This document shows positions 26,576-38,900 of a stretch of 64,000 nt of DNA, one piece after another. Where the stretch lies: contig NZ_VCPC01000001.1 of assembly GCF_005938225.1 (NCBI RefSeq), positions 1,054,001 to 1,118,000 on the forward strand. Direction: 5' to 3'. Numbering within the stretch: the stretch's first letter is position 1; each line of letters starts with the position of its first letter. The notes beneath the pieces were generated by a model that searched no databases, was not told the DNA's origin, and saw only the letters and a list, made by a program, of their open reading frames with translations. Position numbers and translations under genes: made by a program. Source of the DNA: Arenibacterium halophilum. GTDB lineage: Bacteria; Pseudomonadota; Alphaproteobacteria; Rhodobacterales; Rhodobacteraceae.

Positions 26576-27435
26576 TCGTCACCTTCCTTCTTCTCGGGCT
26601 CGCCCTCTGCCTTGTCGGCAGCGATATCGGCTTCGGCGGCTTTCAGCGCTTCGGCTTCTGCGGCGGCTTGCTCTTCGGCCAGACGCTTGGCTTCGGCTTC
26701 GGCTTCTGCGGCGGCGGCGGCGGCGGCTTCTTCAGCGGCTTTCGCGGCTTCCTCGGCGGCCGATTTCAGCGCGGCGGGCAGGATCGCGTTTTCCGGGAAC
26801 GGCTTTTTCACCGCGTCCTTGACAGTGACCCAGCCACCTTTCGAACCGGGCACGGCGCCCTTGACCATGATCAGGCCACGCTCGGCGTCGGTTTTCACGA
26901 CTTCGAGGTTCTGGGTCGTGACGCGCACGGCCCCCATGTGGCCGGCCATCTTCTTGCCTTTGAAGACCTTGCCGGGATCCTGACACTGACCGGTCGAACC
27001 GTGCGAACGGTGCGAAATCGACACACCGTGCGAGGCCCGCAGACCGCCGAAGTTGTGCCGCTTCATGGCACCGGCGAAACCTTTACCGATCGAGGTGCCG
27101 GCAACATCGACGTACTGACCGGCAAAGTAATGGTCAGCAGTGATTTCTTCGCCCACGTTGATCAGGTTTTCCGGGTCGACGCGGAATTCCGCGATCTTCC
27201 GCTTGGGTTCAACCTTGGCAGCGGCAAAGTGGCCGCGCATGGCTTGGGTGGTCCGCTTGGCCTTGGCCGTACCGGCGCCCAGCTGAACGGCGGTATACCC
27301 GTCCTTGTCAGCGGTCCGTTGTGCCACGACCTGCAACTTGTCCAGTTGCAGCACGGTCACGGGAACCTGCTTGCCGTCTTCCAGGAACAGCCGGGTCATG
27401 CCGACTTTCTTTGCGATAATTCCAGAGCGCAACAT
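26572..27435 (-). CDS. rplC: 50S ribosomal protein L3 with long C-terminal tail
   Basis: A 287-residue L3 protein. Residues 1-210 are the standard L3 (E. coli has 209), including [10 protein letters not shown] with Gln150, the residue methylated by PrmB in E. coli. Residues about 211-287 are an extra tail dominated by Ala, Glu and Lys with heptad character, so probably a charged helix or coiled coil. The DNA coding the tail is simple-sequence like. It starts the rplC-rplD-rplW chain after rpsJ. Confidence 0.97.
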   Translation of the reverse strand: MLRSGIIAKKVGMTRLFLEDGKQVPVTVLQLDKLQVVAQRTADKDGYTAVQLGAGTAKAKRTTQAMRGHFAAAKVEPKRKIAEFRVDPENLINVGEEITADHYFAGQYVDVAGTSIGKGFAGAMKRHNFGGLRASHGVSISHRSHGSTGQCQDPGKVFKGKKMAGHMGAVRVTTQNLEVVKTDAERGLIMVKGAVPGSKGGWVTVKDAVKKPFPENAILPAALKSAAEEAAKAAEEAAAAAAAEAEAEAKRLAEEQAAAEAEALKAAEADIAADKAEGEPEKKEGDE

Positions 27436-27453
27436 CTGTTCTGCCCCCTTCGC

Positions 27454-27774
27454 TTACGACTGCAGCTTGATTTCGACATCCACGCCGGCGGCGAGGTCGA
27501 GCTTCATCAGCGCGTCCACCGTCTGCGGGGTCGGATCGACGATATCCAGCAGACGCTTGTGCGTGCGGATTTCAAACTGATCGCGGGATTTCTTGTCGAC
27601 GTGCGGGCCGCGCAGAACGGTGAACTTCTCGATCTTGTTCGGCAGCGGAATCGGTCCGCGCACGTTGGCACCGGTCCGTTTGGCGGTGTTCACGATTTCC
27701 TGCGTGGACGCATCCAGCACACGGTAATCGAACGCCTTCAGACGGATGCGGATGTTTTGGCTTTGAATGGCCAT
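27454..27774 (-). CDS. rpsJ: 30S ribosomal protein S10
   Basis: A 106-residue S10 (NusE) protein, part of the 30S head and a partner of NusB and NusG in antitermination. [13 protein letters not shown] and [28 protein letters not shown]-type blocks are present. AAGGGG precedes the ATG. It follows tuf by about 150 nt. Confidence 0.98.
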   Translation of the reverse strand: MAIQSQNIRIRLKAFDYRVLDASTQEIVNTAKRTGANVRGPIPLPNKIEKFTVLRGPHVDKKSRDQFEIRTHKRLLDIVDPTPQTVDALMKLDLAAGVDVEIKLQS

Positions 27775-27899
27775 GTCACTATCCCCTTCAAGGGCTTTTC
27801 AAGTTGAGAGGAGGACCGACGACCACCGCCGCCCCTCTTCGAACCTATCTTGCAAAGGAAAGACGCACGCGGCGCCTTTCCAAATTCGACCGGTCACGT

Positions 27900-27917
27900 G
27901 GCAGGGTTCCCCCTGCC
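27900..27917 (-). other. hairpin between tuf and rpsJ
   Basis: GGCAGGG (27900-27906) and CCCTGCC (27911-27917) form a 7-bp stem. On the minus strand the loop is GGAA, a GNRA tetraloop, 10 nt after the tuf stop. No T-run follows, so it may stabilise the tuf 3' end rather than terminate. Confidence 0.4.
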
Positions 27918-27927
27918 CCGCACTGTC

Positions 27928-29103
<1,176 letters not shown>

Positions 29104-29127
29104 AGTGGTAGTCCTTCCAACTCATGT

Positions 29128-29754
29128 TCATGTCTGTTTGCCGAAAAGGCGTTTTCTTACATCCGCAGCGAAGCCGGCCACGGTGGCACGATAGTCTTCC
29201 TGCGGCTCTTTGGTCAGGGCCACACCGATCAGGCCGCCGCCGACCCATCCGCCCTTGGCCGTGCCGCGAACGGTGGCCGGTTTCATAAGGACCGCACCGT
29301 TGCGCGCATCCACGATCCACATCGTGCCGGTGATGGTGCTTACCCCACCGACCAGCATCGACTGACCCGGTGACACAAGCACGACACGCTCCACCAGCAG
29401 GTTCACCTTGACCGGGCGATCACCGGCATTGTTGCCAAGCGATGCCAGCAGGGTGCTGCGGATGTCGGCCCCGATCTGGGCGGGCGGAACGGAGATCGCC
29501 CGTCCCTGCACGCCTTCGATCGCCGATGTATCCACCGAAACCTCGACCACCTTCAGGCTGGAGCCCCGGCGGCCATCGGCCAGCTGTTGCCCGGTATCTC
29601 CGGGCGCCAGCGCGGTTTTATCGGACGAACCCGGCTTAAAGACCCCGTGACCGTAGACCGGTTCCGGCGAGGGGCGTTTGGTTGCCGAGGTGCCATCTTC
29701 GCACCCCGCCAGAAACGCCGCCCCAAGGCCAACAAGAAAAATTCGCCGTTCCAT
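29128..29754 (-). CDS. lipoprotein of unknown function inside the str operon
   Basis: A 208-residue predicted lipoprotein. The lipobox FLAGC places the lipidated Cys at residue 18, followed by Glu-Asp. About 60 low-complexity residues follow, then a compact alpha/beta domain with [33 protein letters not shown] and [15 protein letters not shown] do not recognise a named family with certainty. It is 6 nt downstream of fusA and 24 nt upstream of tuf, so it is almost certainly co-transcribed with very highly expressed genes. An inner- or outer-membrane role is inferred from the lipobox. Confidence 0.82.
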   Translation of the reverse strand: MERRIFLVGLGAAFLAGCEDGTSATKRPSPEPVYGHGVFKPGSSDKTALAPGDTGQQLADGRRGSSLKVVEVSVDTSAIEGVQGRAISVPPAQIGADIRSTLLASLGNNAGDRPVKVNLLVERVVLVSPGQSMLVGGVSTITGTMWIVDARNGAVLMKPATVRGTAKGGWVGGGLIGVALTKEPQEDYRATVAGFAADVRKRLFGKQT

Positions 29755-29760
29755 CCCCAG

Positions 29761-31884
29761 TTACGCGTATTTCGCCTGGATTTCGTCGCTGATGTTCTGC
29801 GGCACCGGATCGTAGTGATCGAACTGCATGGTGAACTGGGCGCGGCCCGAGCTCATCGAACGCAGGGTGTTGATGTAGCCGAACATATTGGCCAGCGGCA
29901 CGAAGGCGTTGATCGCGATGGCGTTGCCGCGCGGTTCCTGGCCGGTCACCTGGCCACGACGCGAGGTCAGATCGCCGATGATGCCACCGGTGTAATCCTC
30001 GGGGGTGATCACCTCGACCTTCATGATCGGTTCCAGCATCTTGGCGCCAGCTTTCCGCATGCCTTCGCGCATGCCCATACGGGCGGCGATTTCGAAGGCC
30101 AGAACGCTGGAGTCCACGTCGTGGAACTTACCGTCGATCAGGGCAACCTTGAAGTCGATCACCGGGAAGCCGGCCAGCGGGCCCGAATCCATCACCGACT
30201 TGATGCCTTTTTCGACACCGGGGATGTATTCCTTGGGAACCGCACCACCAACGATGCGCGACTCGAAGGAATAACCTTCGCCCGGCTCTGTCGGGGTGAT
30301 GATCAGCTTGACCTCGGCGAACTGACCCGAACCACCCGACTGTTTCTTGTGGGTGTAGGTGTGCTCGACCTCTTTCGAGATGGTCTCGCGATAGGCCACC
30401 TGCGGCGCACCGATGTTGGCTTCGACCTTGAATTCGCGCTTCAGACGATCCACCAGGATGTCGAGGTGAAGTTCGCCCATGCCCTTCATGATGGTCTGGC
30501 CCGACTCGATGTCGGTTTCGACGCGGAACGACGGGTCTTCGGCCGCCAGACGCTGCAGACCCTGAGACATCTTCTCCTGGTCGTTCTTCGTCTTGGGTTC
30601 GATCGCGATCTCGATCACCGGATCCGGGAAGGTCATCGTTTCCAGAACGACCGGGTCTTTCTCGTTGCAGAGCGTGTCACCGGTGGTGGTGTCCTTCAGA
30701 CCGGCCAGCGCGATGATGTCGCCAGCGAAGGCTTCCTCGATCTCCTCGCGGTTGATCGAGTGCATCATCATCATCCGGCCAACGCGCTCTTTCTTGCCCT
30801 TGGTCGAGTTCAGCATCGTGTCGCCCTTGCGGAGCTGACCCGAGTAGATGCGGGTGAAGGTGAGCGAGCCAACGAAGGGGTCGTTCATGATCTTGAACGC
30901 CAGACCGGCGAAGGGCATGTCGTCATCGGCGCGGCGCGCGATGTTGCGAACTTCTTCTTCGTCGCCCGGCTTGAAGCCCATGTAATCGACAACGTCCAGC
31001 GGGCTGGGCAGATAGTCGATCACGGCGTTCAGAAGCGGCTGCACGCCCTTGTTCTTGAAGGCAGACCCACCCAGAACCGGAACGAAGTGCAGCGCCAGCG
31101 TGCCCTTGCGCAGCAGTTTGCGCAGGGTGTCAACGTCGGGCTCGTTGCCTTCGAGGTATTCCATCATGGCTTCGTCGTCTTCTTCGACGGCGGCCTCGAT
31201 CATCTTGGCGCGCCATTCGTCGGCGACGTCCTTCAGGCTGTCGCGGATCGGGTTCTTTTCCCAGGACGCGCCCAGGTCTTCACCCTTCCAGACCCACTCT
31301 TCCATGGTGACCAGGTCAACCAGGCCTTCCAGCTCGTTCTCGGCACCGATCGGCAGCGCAACGGGAACCGCGCGGGCGCCGGTGCGGTCTTCGATCATGC
31401 GAACGCAGTTGAAGAAGTCGGCACCGATCTTGTCCATCTTGTTGACGAACACGATGCGCGGCACCTTGTAGCGGTCAGCCTGACGCCACACGGTTTCGGT
31501 CTGGGGTTCGACACCGGCGTTGGCATCCAGCACACAGACAGCACCGTCGAGCACGGCCAGCGAACGTTCGACTTCGATGGTGAAGTCGACGTGGCCGGGG
31601 GTGTCGATGATGTTCATGCGGTACTTGGTGTCCGACGTGCCGTCCTTGGTCGGCTCTTCCTGGCGCTGCCAGAAGGTCGTCGTTGCAGCCGAAGTGATGG
31701 TGATCCCGCGTTCCTGCTCCTGCTCCATCCAGTCCATCGTCGCCGCGCCGTCATGCACTTCGCCGATGTTGTGGGATTTGCCGGTGTAAAACAGGATCCG
31801 TTCCGAGCAGGTGGTCTTGCCTGCGTCGATATGGGCCATGATGCCGAAGTTGCGGTAGCGTTGAAGCGGATAATCGCGTGCCAT
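29761..31884 (-). CDS. fusA: elongation factor G
   Basis: A 707-residue translocation GTPase. AHIDAGKTT (17-25) is the P-loop, DTPGHVDF and NKMDKIGAD complete the G motifs, and the C-terminal domain IV/V region ends near [16 protein letters not shown]. It is 29 nt after rpsG. Co-translation with the lipoprotein gene downstream is likely. Confidence 0.99.
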   Translation of the reverse strand: MARDYPLQRYRNFGIMAHIDAGKTTCSERILFYTGKSHNIGEVHDGAATMDWMEQEQERGITITSAATTTFWQRQEEPTKDGTSDTKYRMNIIDTPGHVDFTIEVERSLAVLDGAVCVLDANAGVEPQTETVWRQADRYKVPRIVFVNKMDKIGADFFNCVRMIEDRTGARAVPVALPIGAENELEGLVDLVTMEEWVWKGEDLGASWEKNPIRDSLKDVADEWRAKMIEAAVEEDDEAMMEYLEGNEPDVDTLRKLLRKGTLALHFVPVLGGSAFKNKGVQPLLNAVIDYLPSPLDVVDYMGFKPGDEEEVRNIARRADDDMPFAGLAFKIMNDPFVGSLTFTRIYSGQLRKGDTMLNSTKGKKERVGRMMMMHSINREEIEEAFAGDIIALAGLKDTTTGDTLCNEKDPVVLETMTFPDPVIEIAIEPKTKNDQEKMSQGLQRLAAEDPSFRVETDIESGQTIMKGMGELHLDILVDRLKREFKVEANIGAPQVAYRETISKEVEHTYTHKKQSGGSGQFAEVKLIITPTEPGEGYSFESRIVGGAVPKEYIPGVEKGIKSVMDSGPLAGFPVIDFKVALIDGKFHDVDSSVLAFEIAARMGMREGMRKAGAKMLEPIMKVEVITPEDYTGGIIGDLTSRRGQVTGQEPRGNAIAINAFVPLANMFGYINTLRSMSSGRAQFTMQFDHYDPVPQNISDEIQAKYA

Positions 31885-31913
31885 TGGGGCAGTCCTCGAA
31901 ATGAGTAGGTTGG

Positions 31914-32387
<474 letters not shown>

Positions 32388-32489
32388 CTAACTCCTATCT
32401 TACATGCCCATGACGCAGAACGATGTGGCGACCTTGCAGGTACGTGCGTTCCGCTTCTGGCGTTCTGGCTATGCCCGACCCACCCCCGC

Positions 32490-32547
32490 GCCCCGCCCCG
32501 GCATATTCCGGGGGCCGAACGGGATCGCGCCAAAGCAGGCTTTGGCG
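32490..32547 (-). promoter_or_regulatory. two hairpins in the rpsL-rpsG spacer
   Basis: CGCCAAAG (32528-32535) pairs perfectly with CTTTGGCG (32540-32547) over CAGG. Next to it CCCCGG and CCGGGG flank CATATT near 32495-32512. No T-run follows either stem. In E. coli S7 binds this spacer to control its own synthesis, so these stems are candidates for an equivalent element; the homology is not established. Confidence 0.45.
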
Positions 32548-32599
32548 GCGACCGGCGCATCGGCAAGAGGCGCAACAGGGATGAGCATAGCCCGGATCA

Positions 32600-32971
32600 T
32601 TACTTCGGACGCTTGGCGCCGTACTTCGAGCGGCGCTGTTTCCGATCCTTGACGCCCTGGGTATCCAGAACACCGCGCAGGATGTGGTAACGCACACCGG
32701 GAAGGTCTTTTACACGGCCGCCGCGGATCAGCACAACCGAGTGTTCCTGCAGGTTGTGGCTTTCACCCGGGATATAGCTGATGACTTCGAAACCATTGGT
32801 CAGGCGCACCTTGGCAACCTTCCGCATGGCCGAGTTCGGCTTCTTCGGCGTGGTGGTGTAGACGCGTGTGCAGACGCCGCGCTTTTGCGGGCATTCCTGC
32901 AGGTGCATCGACTTCGAGCGTTTCACTTTCGGCTGCCGCGGCTTGCGGATCAGCTGTTGGATCGTTGGCAT
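32600..32971 (-). CDS. rpsL: 30S ribosomal protein S12
   Basis: A 123-residue S12 protein of the decoding centre. [10 protein letters not shown] has Lys43 and GRVKDLPG has Lys88, both the streptomycin-sensitive residues, so no resistance change is seen here. It is the first gene of the str-type operon behind a strong TTGACA promoter. Confidence 0.99.
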   Translation of the reverse strand: MPTIQQLIRKPRQPKVKRSKSMHLQECPQKRGVCTRVYTTTPKKPNSAMRKVAKVRLTNGFEVISYIPGESHNLQEHSVVLIRGGRVKDLPGVRYHILRGVLDTQGVKDRKQRRSKYGAKRPK

Positions 32972-33319
32972 TCCGGTTCTTTCCCCGTCTCATCAACACA
33001 TGTGCATGCACGCTGGGCGTGCGGTTCAATTCGTCCGGCGCCTTCCGCGTCCGAAAAGCGCAAAAACCGCCTTCGCTCCCGGGTTGCCCGGAACGACGCG
33101 GTGGGTTTCCAGAGGATCGGGCCAATGCCGGCCGGATCGTGACCACTTAGTACTGGATTCGGCACATGGGGCGACCCCCGTCAGCCGAGATAGCGGGCGT
33201 ATAGGGGGAGTCGCCGGGGGTGTCAACCGCCGCGTTGCTTGCCATAGGGGCACGGCTTGGGTGACAGTGCAGATGTAGCGCCGCACCGGCGGGGCATCAA
33301 CTCGGGCAGGAAGGTTTTC
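32972..33319. promoter_or_regulatory. divergent rpsL leader and glycosyltransferase upstream region
   Basis: A 348-bp spacer. It contains the rpsL promoter at 33198-33226 and the resulting leader of about 220 nt. A small stem at about 33166-33176 (GGGG, CGA, CCCC) lies in the leader. No coding sequence was recognised. Confidence 0.5.
33198..33226 (-). promoter_or_regulatory. promoter of the rpsL operon
   Basis: On the minus strand TTGACA (33226-33221), a 17-bp spacer and TATACG (33203-33198) form the best sigma-70-type promoter in the window. Initiation near 33191 would give a leader of about 220 nt before rpsL. Confidence 0.8.
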
Positions 33320-34126
33320 ATGCAGGTCATCGGATTGTGCCGCTTTTCCTATCCGGGCATCGGCGGCTTTCAGATCGAACACGACAGCCTCGAGGATCGG
33401 ATCGCCTTTCTGTATGCGCCCCAGCGGCTGGAAGAACGGTTCCGCTTCTTTGAATGCTTCACCCTGCCCTCGATCCGGGCACAGCTGGACCCTGATTTCA
33501 CCTTTCTGATCGTGATCGGAGATAGCCTGCCGCCCGAGCACCGCGCCCGACTGCAGGCGCTGGTGCAGGATGTGCCGCAAGTGCAGATTCAGGCGCACCC
33601 GCCGGGGCCGCATCGCGACGTGATGAAGGCGGCAATCAACTCGGTCCGCGATGGCGATGGCCCCTGCCTGCAGTTCCGGCTGGACGATGACGACGCGGTG
33701 GCGGTAACCTTCGTCGCCCGCCTGCGTGCCGCCGCGCGGCAGGTGGCCGGACTGCTGGACGATCACCGTCATATCGCGCTGGATTTCAACCGCGGCTTCA
33801 TCGCCCGCCCCGGGCCGAACGGGATCGACGCCACCGCCATTCACAAGCCGCTTTGGACGGCGGGCCTCGCGCTGATGCTGCGGCCCGGGGTCAACGTAAC
33901 GGTGATGAACTTTGCCCATCACGCGATGGGACGAAAGATGCCCACCATCTCTTTCCCGACAGACAACATGATGCTGCGCGGCCACAACGACTATAACGAT
34001 TCACGTCAGGGCGACGGCGTGAAGCCCGTGCGCCTGACCCCGCTGGATGCCGAAGGCGAACAGCTGTTCCGCGACACTTACAATATTGATGCCGATCACG
34101 TGCGCCGGGTGTTTGCGCAGGGTTAG
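33320..34126 (+). CDS. putative glycosyltransferase (rhamnosyltransferase-like)
   Basis: A 268-residue cytosolic protein resembling the putative rhamnosyltransferase family. QFRLDDDDAV (Asp run at 122-125) would be the metal/nucleotide-sugar motif. An N-terminal LCRFSY and a LYAPQRLEERFRFFECFTLPSI block are shared with the protein encoded at 35019-35825, which has the same length. ATG at 33320 follows AGGAAGG. It overlaps the convergent DMT gene by 4 nt. Acceptor and sugar are unknown. Confidence 0.72.
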   Translation: MQVIGLCRFSYPGIGGFQIEHDSLEDRIAFLYAPQRLEERFRFFECFTLPSIRAQLDPDFTFLIVIGDSLPPEHRARLQALVQDVPQVQIQAHPPGPHRDVMKAAINSVRDGDGPCLQFRLDDDDAVAVTFVARLRAAARQVAGLLDDHRHIALDFNRGFIARPGPNGIDATAIHKPLWTAGLALMLRPGVNVTVMNFAHHAMGRKMPTISFPTDNMMLRGHNDYNDSRQGDGVKPVRLTPLDAEGEQLFRDTYNIDADHVRRVFAQG

Positions 34127-35016
34127 ACGTGCGGCGTCACGTCGGTTTCCACGTCGCCCTCCACCACTTTCTCCCGGTGGAACATGAACATGCCGGACCC
34201 GACGACAATCGCGCCGCCCAGCAAGGTCAGATTGCTGGGCCAGTCGCCAAAAACGAACCACCCCAGCACCAACGCCCAGACCAACCCGGTATAGCGGAAC
34301 GGCGCGGTGAAAGAGATATCGCCAACCCGCATGACAAGGATGCTGAACAGATAGGCGATGGCGATGCACACGCCCGCCAGCACGATCAGCCCGGCATCGA
34401 CGGCGGCAACCGGCTGCCACGGGCTGCCCAGCGAAGCGATCGCGGCCGCCAGACAGACCGATACCGCCGACAGGAAAGTGACGGTCATCGAGGGCACGTC
34501 GGCCGACATGCGCCGCGTGGACAGATCGCGCAGCGTCACACAGGCCACCGCGCCAAGGGCATAAAGCGAATAGATCGAAAACCCGTCCGGTCCGGGCCGC
34601 ACGATCAACAGCATCCCGGCAAAGCCAACAGCGATGGCGACCGCCCGTTTCCACCCCACGCTTTCGCCAAAGAACAGCACCGCGCCAAGGGTCACCGTCA
34701 GCGGCAACACCTGCAACACCGCTGTCACATTCGCCAAAGGCATGTGCATGAGGGCGGTGAGAAAGAAATAGGTCGCACTGACCTCGCCCAGGCAGCGCAG
34801 GCCGATCAGCGACCAGTCGCCCCGAGACAGCCGGAAATGCACCCCGCCGAAACGCTGCGCCAGAATGTAGATCAGCACGCTGGCAAGGATGCCTCGAAGT
34901 GTCACCAGCTGGAACAGGGGCACATCGCTACCCACCACCTTGACCAATGTGTCGTTCATGGTGAACGCCGCCATCGACGCGATCATGAACAGCGCCGCGC
35001 GTGTGTTTGGTTGCAT
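34123..35016 (-). CDS. EamA/DMT family membrane transporter
   Basis: A 297-residue protein with about ten helices and two EamA repeats. FFGESVGWKRAVAI is one of the GE-type motifs. It starts 2 nt after the glycosyltransferase gene at 35019-35825, so the two are one operon, and it overlaps the opposite glycosyltransferase gene at its 3' end. Export of a glycan precursor or metabolite would be inference. Confidence 0.86.
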   Translation of the reverse strand: MQPNTRAALFMIASMAAFTMNDTLVKVVGSDVPLFQLVTLRGILASVLIYILAQRFGGVHFRLSRGDWSLIGLRCLGEVSATYFFLTALMHMPLANVTAVLQVLPLTVTLGAVLFFGESVGWKRAVAIAVGFAGMLLIVRPGPDGFSIYSLYALGAVACVTLRDLSTRRMSADVPSMTVTFLSAVSVCLAAAIASLGSPWQPVAAVDAGLIVLAGVCIAIAYLFSILVMRVGDISFTAPFRYTGLVWALVLGWFVFGDWPSNLTLLGGAIVVGSGMFMFHREKVVEGDVETDVTPHV

Positions 35017-35018
35017 GG

Positions 35019-35825
35019 TCAGAGGGCCTTCAGTCGGTCGATCGACAGGTTGAAATGGTGCCGCAACTGCGCATCTATCTGGGCCGGCTTCATCTTGTGC
35101 GTCAGCCCGATCTGCGCCGGGTTGGATTTGTTGTCGCCATGCACGGTGCGCACGAAGGCGGGCACCGAAATATCCGAATAGGTATTATAGTGCTGCGGAA
35201 ATTTGCGGTGCACATAGCGGTAGGGGTTCGTGTTGTGATCGACCGGCGCGATCAGCGTGACACCGGTAGAGAGCGGCGCGCGTTCGCAGGCGTCGAACAC
35301 CTCGGCCTCGCCTTCGCCCGTGCGGACATAGAAACCCCGGTTGTAGGCGATGATTGTCGGAGGCGGATCGTCGTGCAGGTGAAATAGCCCATTCGCCAAA
35401 CGCTTGGTGCGGCGGATGAAATCAGTATCCACCGCGTCATCGTCATCCAGCCGGAACATGATCCGGTGGGTCACCCCATCGACGGGAACCGAATTATAGG
35501 CCTCGCGCAGCAGCGGGTAATGCTTCCCCGTCCCGACAGGGCGCAGGTGGATATGATCGTGCGGTTCGATCAGGTCGGCGAGGCGCTGCAGATAGTCCTC
35601 GGGCATCGATTCGGCCGTGAGCACCAGCAGATCGAACCCGGTATCGCTCTGGTTCACCAACGACGGCAGGCACAGGTTTTCGAACAGGTTGAACCGCAGC
35701 GCCATGCGCTCGGGCGAAAACAGATGCGCGGCAGTCTCTTCAAGCGAGGCAAAGCGTTCGGAAAAATAGGTCGGGGTAAGGACCGAGAACCGCAAAAGTC
35801 CGATTGTTCTGAAGCTGTGCGCCAT
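35019..35825 (-). CDS. putative glycosyltransferase (rhamnosyltransferase-like)
   Basis: A 268-residue paralogue of the protein at 33320-34126. FRLDDDDAVDTDF (Asp run 127-130) and LLRFSVLTPTYF correspond to the same elements. ATG at 35825 is chosen from that alignment, behind a GGGCAGGG purine stretch; a longer frame extends upstream. It lies just after the rpoC terminator, on the rpoC strand. Two paralogues around a DMT gene suggest one small surface-polysaccharide function, not proven. Confidence 0.72.
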   Translation of the reverse strand: MAHSFRTIGLLRFSVLTPTYFSERFASLEETAAHLFSPERMALRFNLFENLCLPSLVNQSDTGFDLLVLTAESMPEDYLQRLADLIEPHDHIHLRPVGTGKHYPLLREAYNSVPVDGVTHRIMFRLDDDDAVDTDFIRRTKRLANGLFHLHDDPPPTIIAYNRGFYVRTGEGEAEVFDACERAPLSTGVTLIAPVDHNTNPYRYVHRKFPQHYNTYSDISVPAFVRTVHGDNKSNPAQIGLTHKMKPAQIDAQLRHHFNLSIDRLKAL

Positions 35826-35924
35826 GCCCTGCCCTGCCCTTTGCCTGCCGATACCAAACACCCGGCGATATGGGAAGGAAAGATGCAAAGCGCACAGGTT
35901 TTCAGCAACGCGCCCCCGTGGCAA

Positions 35925-35956
35925 AGAAAAACCCCCGCGCCGGTTGGGCGCGGGGG
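35925..35956 (-). terminator. intrinsic terminator of rpoC
   Basis: CCCCCGCGCC (35932-35941) pairs with GGCGCGGGGG (35947-35956) over 5 nt. On the minus strand TTTTTCTTT follows. It ends the rplJL-rpoBC transcript about 30 nt after the rpoC stop. Confidence 0.93.
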
Positions 35957-35984
35957 CTGATGTGTCTAGCGGTGAACGCGCGGA

Positions 35985-38900
35985 TTAATCGCGGCTTTCC
36001 GGCGTGTCGATCAGCGGATCGTATGTGGCATCCGTCCCGATGATATCTTCGTCGGTCGGGGCTGCCAGGGCCGCTGCTGCGTCGGCTTCTTCCCGGCGGG
36101 CTTCGATCACCACGTTGTCGCGATCCTGGGCCACGCGACGCACCTGCTGGGTCGCCCCGCCGGTGCCCGCCGGGATCAGGCGCCCGACGATCACGTTTTC
36201 CTTGAGGCCAACCAGCTTGTCCTTCTTGCCCTGCACCGACGCTTCGGTCAGCACGCGGGTGGTTTCCTGGAAGGACGCGGCCGAGATGAACGACCGGGTC
36301 TGCAGCGAGGCCTTGGTGATGCCCAGCAGGATCGGTTCGCCCTGCGCCGGACGGCCACCCTTGGCGAGCGCCTTTTCGTTGGCTTGGTCGAATTCCTGCT
36401 TGTCGACGTGTTCGCCTTTCAGCAGCGTGGTATCGCCGCTTTCCTGGATCTCCCACTTCTGCAGCATCTGACGGACGATGACCTCGATGTGCTTGTCGTT
36501 GATCTTCACGCCCTGCAGGCGATAGACCTCTTGCACCTCGTTGATCATGTAGTCGGCCAAGGCCTCGACGCCCATGATGGCAAGGATGTCATGCGGCGCC
36601 GGGTTGCCGTCCATGATGTAATCGCCCTTCTGGACAAAATCACCTTCCTGAACCGGAATGTGCTTGCCCTTGGGCACCATGTATTCGACAGGCTCCATCG
36701 ATTCATCGGCGGGCTCGATGCTGATACGGCGCTTGTTCTTGTAGTCGCGACCGTACCGCACATAGCCGTCGATTTCCGCGATGATCGCGTGATCCTTGGG
36801 ACGACGTGCCTCGAACAGTTCCGCCACGCGGGGCAGACCCCCGGTGATGTCCTTGGTCTTGGCGCCTTCGCGCGGGATACGTGCAACCACGTCGCCGGCC
36901 TTCACCTCGTTCCCGTCTTCCACCGACAGGATCGCGTCCACCGACATGGGATAGGTCACCGGGTTGCCTGCTTCGTTGCGGACAGGTTCGCCATCTTCGC
37001 CGACCAGAATGATCTCGGGCTTCAGCTCGTTGCCCTTGGGGGCCGCGCGCCAGTCGATCACGATCTTCTGGGTCATGCCGGTGGCATCGTCGGTTTCGTC
37101 ACGCACGGCGATACCGCTGGTGAGGTCCACGAACTTCGCCGTACCGGCCTTTTCCGCGATGATCGGCAGGGTATAGGGATCCCATTCGATCAGCTTGTCG
37201 CCGCGCTTGATCATCTGGCCATCCTTGACGAACAGCTTGGTGCCATAGCCGATCTTGTGGCTTGCGCGTTCCTCGCCATCCTCGTCCTGAATCAGCAGCT
37301 TCATGTTCCGGCCCATCACGAGGATCTCGCCATTGGCGTTCTCCAGCGTCTGCGCGTTCTCATAAACCACTTTGCCCGCCTGGCTCGATTCCAGGTAGGA
37401 CTGCTGGCCACCCTGCGCCACGCCGCCGATGTGGAAGGTCCGCATCGTCAGCTGTGTACCGGGTTCCCCGATCGACTGCGCCGCGATGATACCCACCGCT
37501 TCACCCGAGTTCACCATCGTGCCGCGTGCAAGGTCACGACCATAGCACATGGCGCAAACGCCTTCCTCTGCCTCACAGGTCAGCGGCGAGCGGATGCGCG
37601 CGCTTTGCACGTTGGCTTCGTCGATGGTGTCGGCCATGCGTTCGTCGATCAGCTGACCATGGGCGATCAGAACCTCGTCGGTGCCGGGGCGCTTGATGTC
37701 CTCGGCCGCGACACGGCCCAGAACACGCTCGGCCAGGGTTGCGACAACTTCGCCTTCTTTCACGGCCGCTTCGGCGGTGATGGCATTGTCGGTGCCACAA
37801 TCGCGCATACGCACGATGCAGTCCTGTGCCACGTCCACCAGACGGCGGGTCAGATACCCCGAGTTCGCGGTTTTCAACGCGGTGTCCGACAGACCTTTCC
37901 GCGCGCCGTGGGTCGAGTTGAAGTATTCAAGAACGGTCAGACCTTCCTTGAAGTTCGAGATGATCGGCGTTTCGATGATGTCGCCGTTCGGCTTCGCCAT
38001 CAGGCCGCGCATCCCGCCCAGCTGCTTCATCTGCGTAACCGAGCCACGCGCACCCGAGTGGGCCATCATGTAGACCGAGTTCGGTTCACGCTCCGAGCCA
38101 TCTGCATCGCGCTGGCTGGCCGAGATCGAGCCCATCATGGCTTCGGTGACGCGGTCGTTACACTTCGACCAGGCATCGACAACCTTGTTGTACTTTTCGC
38201 CCTGGGTGATCAGGCCGTCCATGTACTGCTGTTCGAAATCCTTCACCTGCTCGCGGGTTTCTTCCACGATCGGCCATTTGGTTTCGGGGATCAGCATGTC
38301 GTCCTTGCCAAAGGAAATCCCGGCGGCAAACGCCTCCTTGAAGCCCATCGACATGATCTGGTCACAGAAGATGACCGACTCTTTCTGGCCGCAGTACCGG
38401 TAGACGGTGTCGATCACCTGCTGCACTTCCTTCTTGCGCAGCAGACGGTTGACCAGTTCGAACGGAGCTTTCGCGTTCAGCGGCAGCAGCGCGCCCAGAC
38501 GGACACGGCCCGGCGTGGTTTCAAACCGCTTCTGAACCTCGTTGCCTTCGTCGTCGATCTGCGTGATCCGCGCCTGAATCTTGGAGTGCAGGTGCACGAC
38601 ACCCGCGTCCAGCGCATGCTGGACTTCCTCGATCGAGCCAAAGACCATGCCTTCGCCCTTCATGCCTTCGCGTTCCAGCGTGACATAATACAGGCCAAGG
38701 ATCATATCCTGCGAGGGAACGATGATCGGCGCGCCGTTTGCGGGCGACAGAACGTTGTTCGTCGACATCATCAGAACGCGCGCTTCCAGCTGGGCCTCAA
38801 GGCTTAGCGGAACGTGCACGGCCATCTGGTCGCCGTCGAAGTCCGCGTTGAAGGCCGAACAGACCAGCGGGTGCAGCTGGATCGCCTTGCCTTCGATCAG

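Noticed and set aside
32600-32971. Streptomycin-resistance change in S12
   Set aside because: Lys43 and Lys88 are the sensitive residues.
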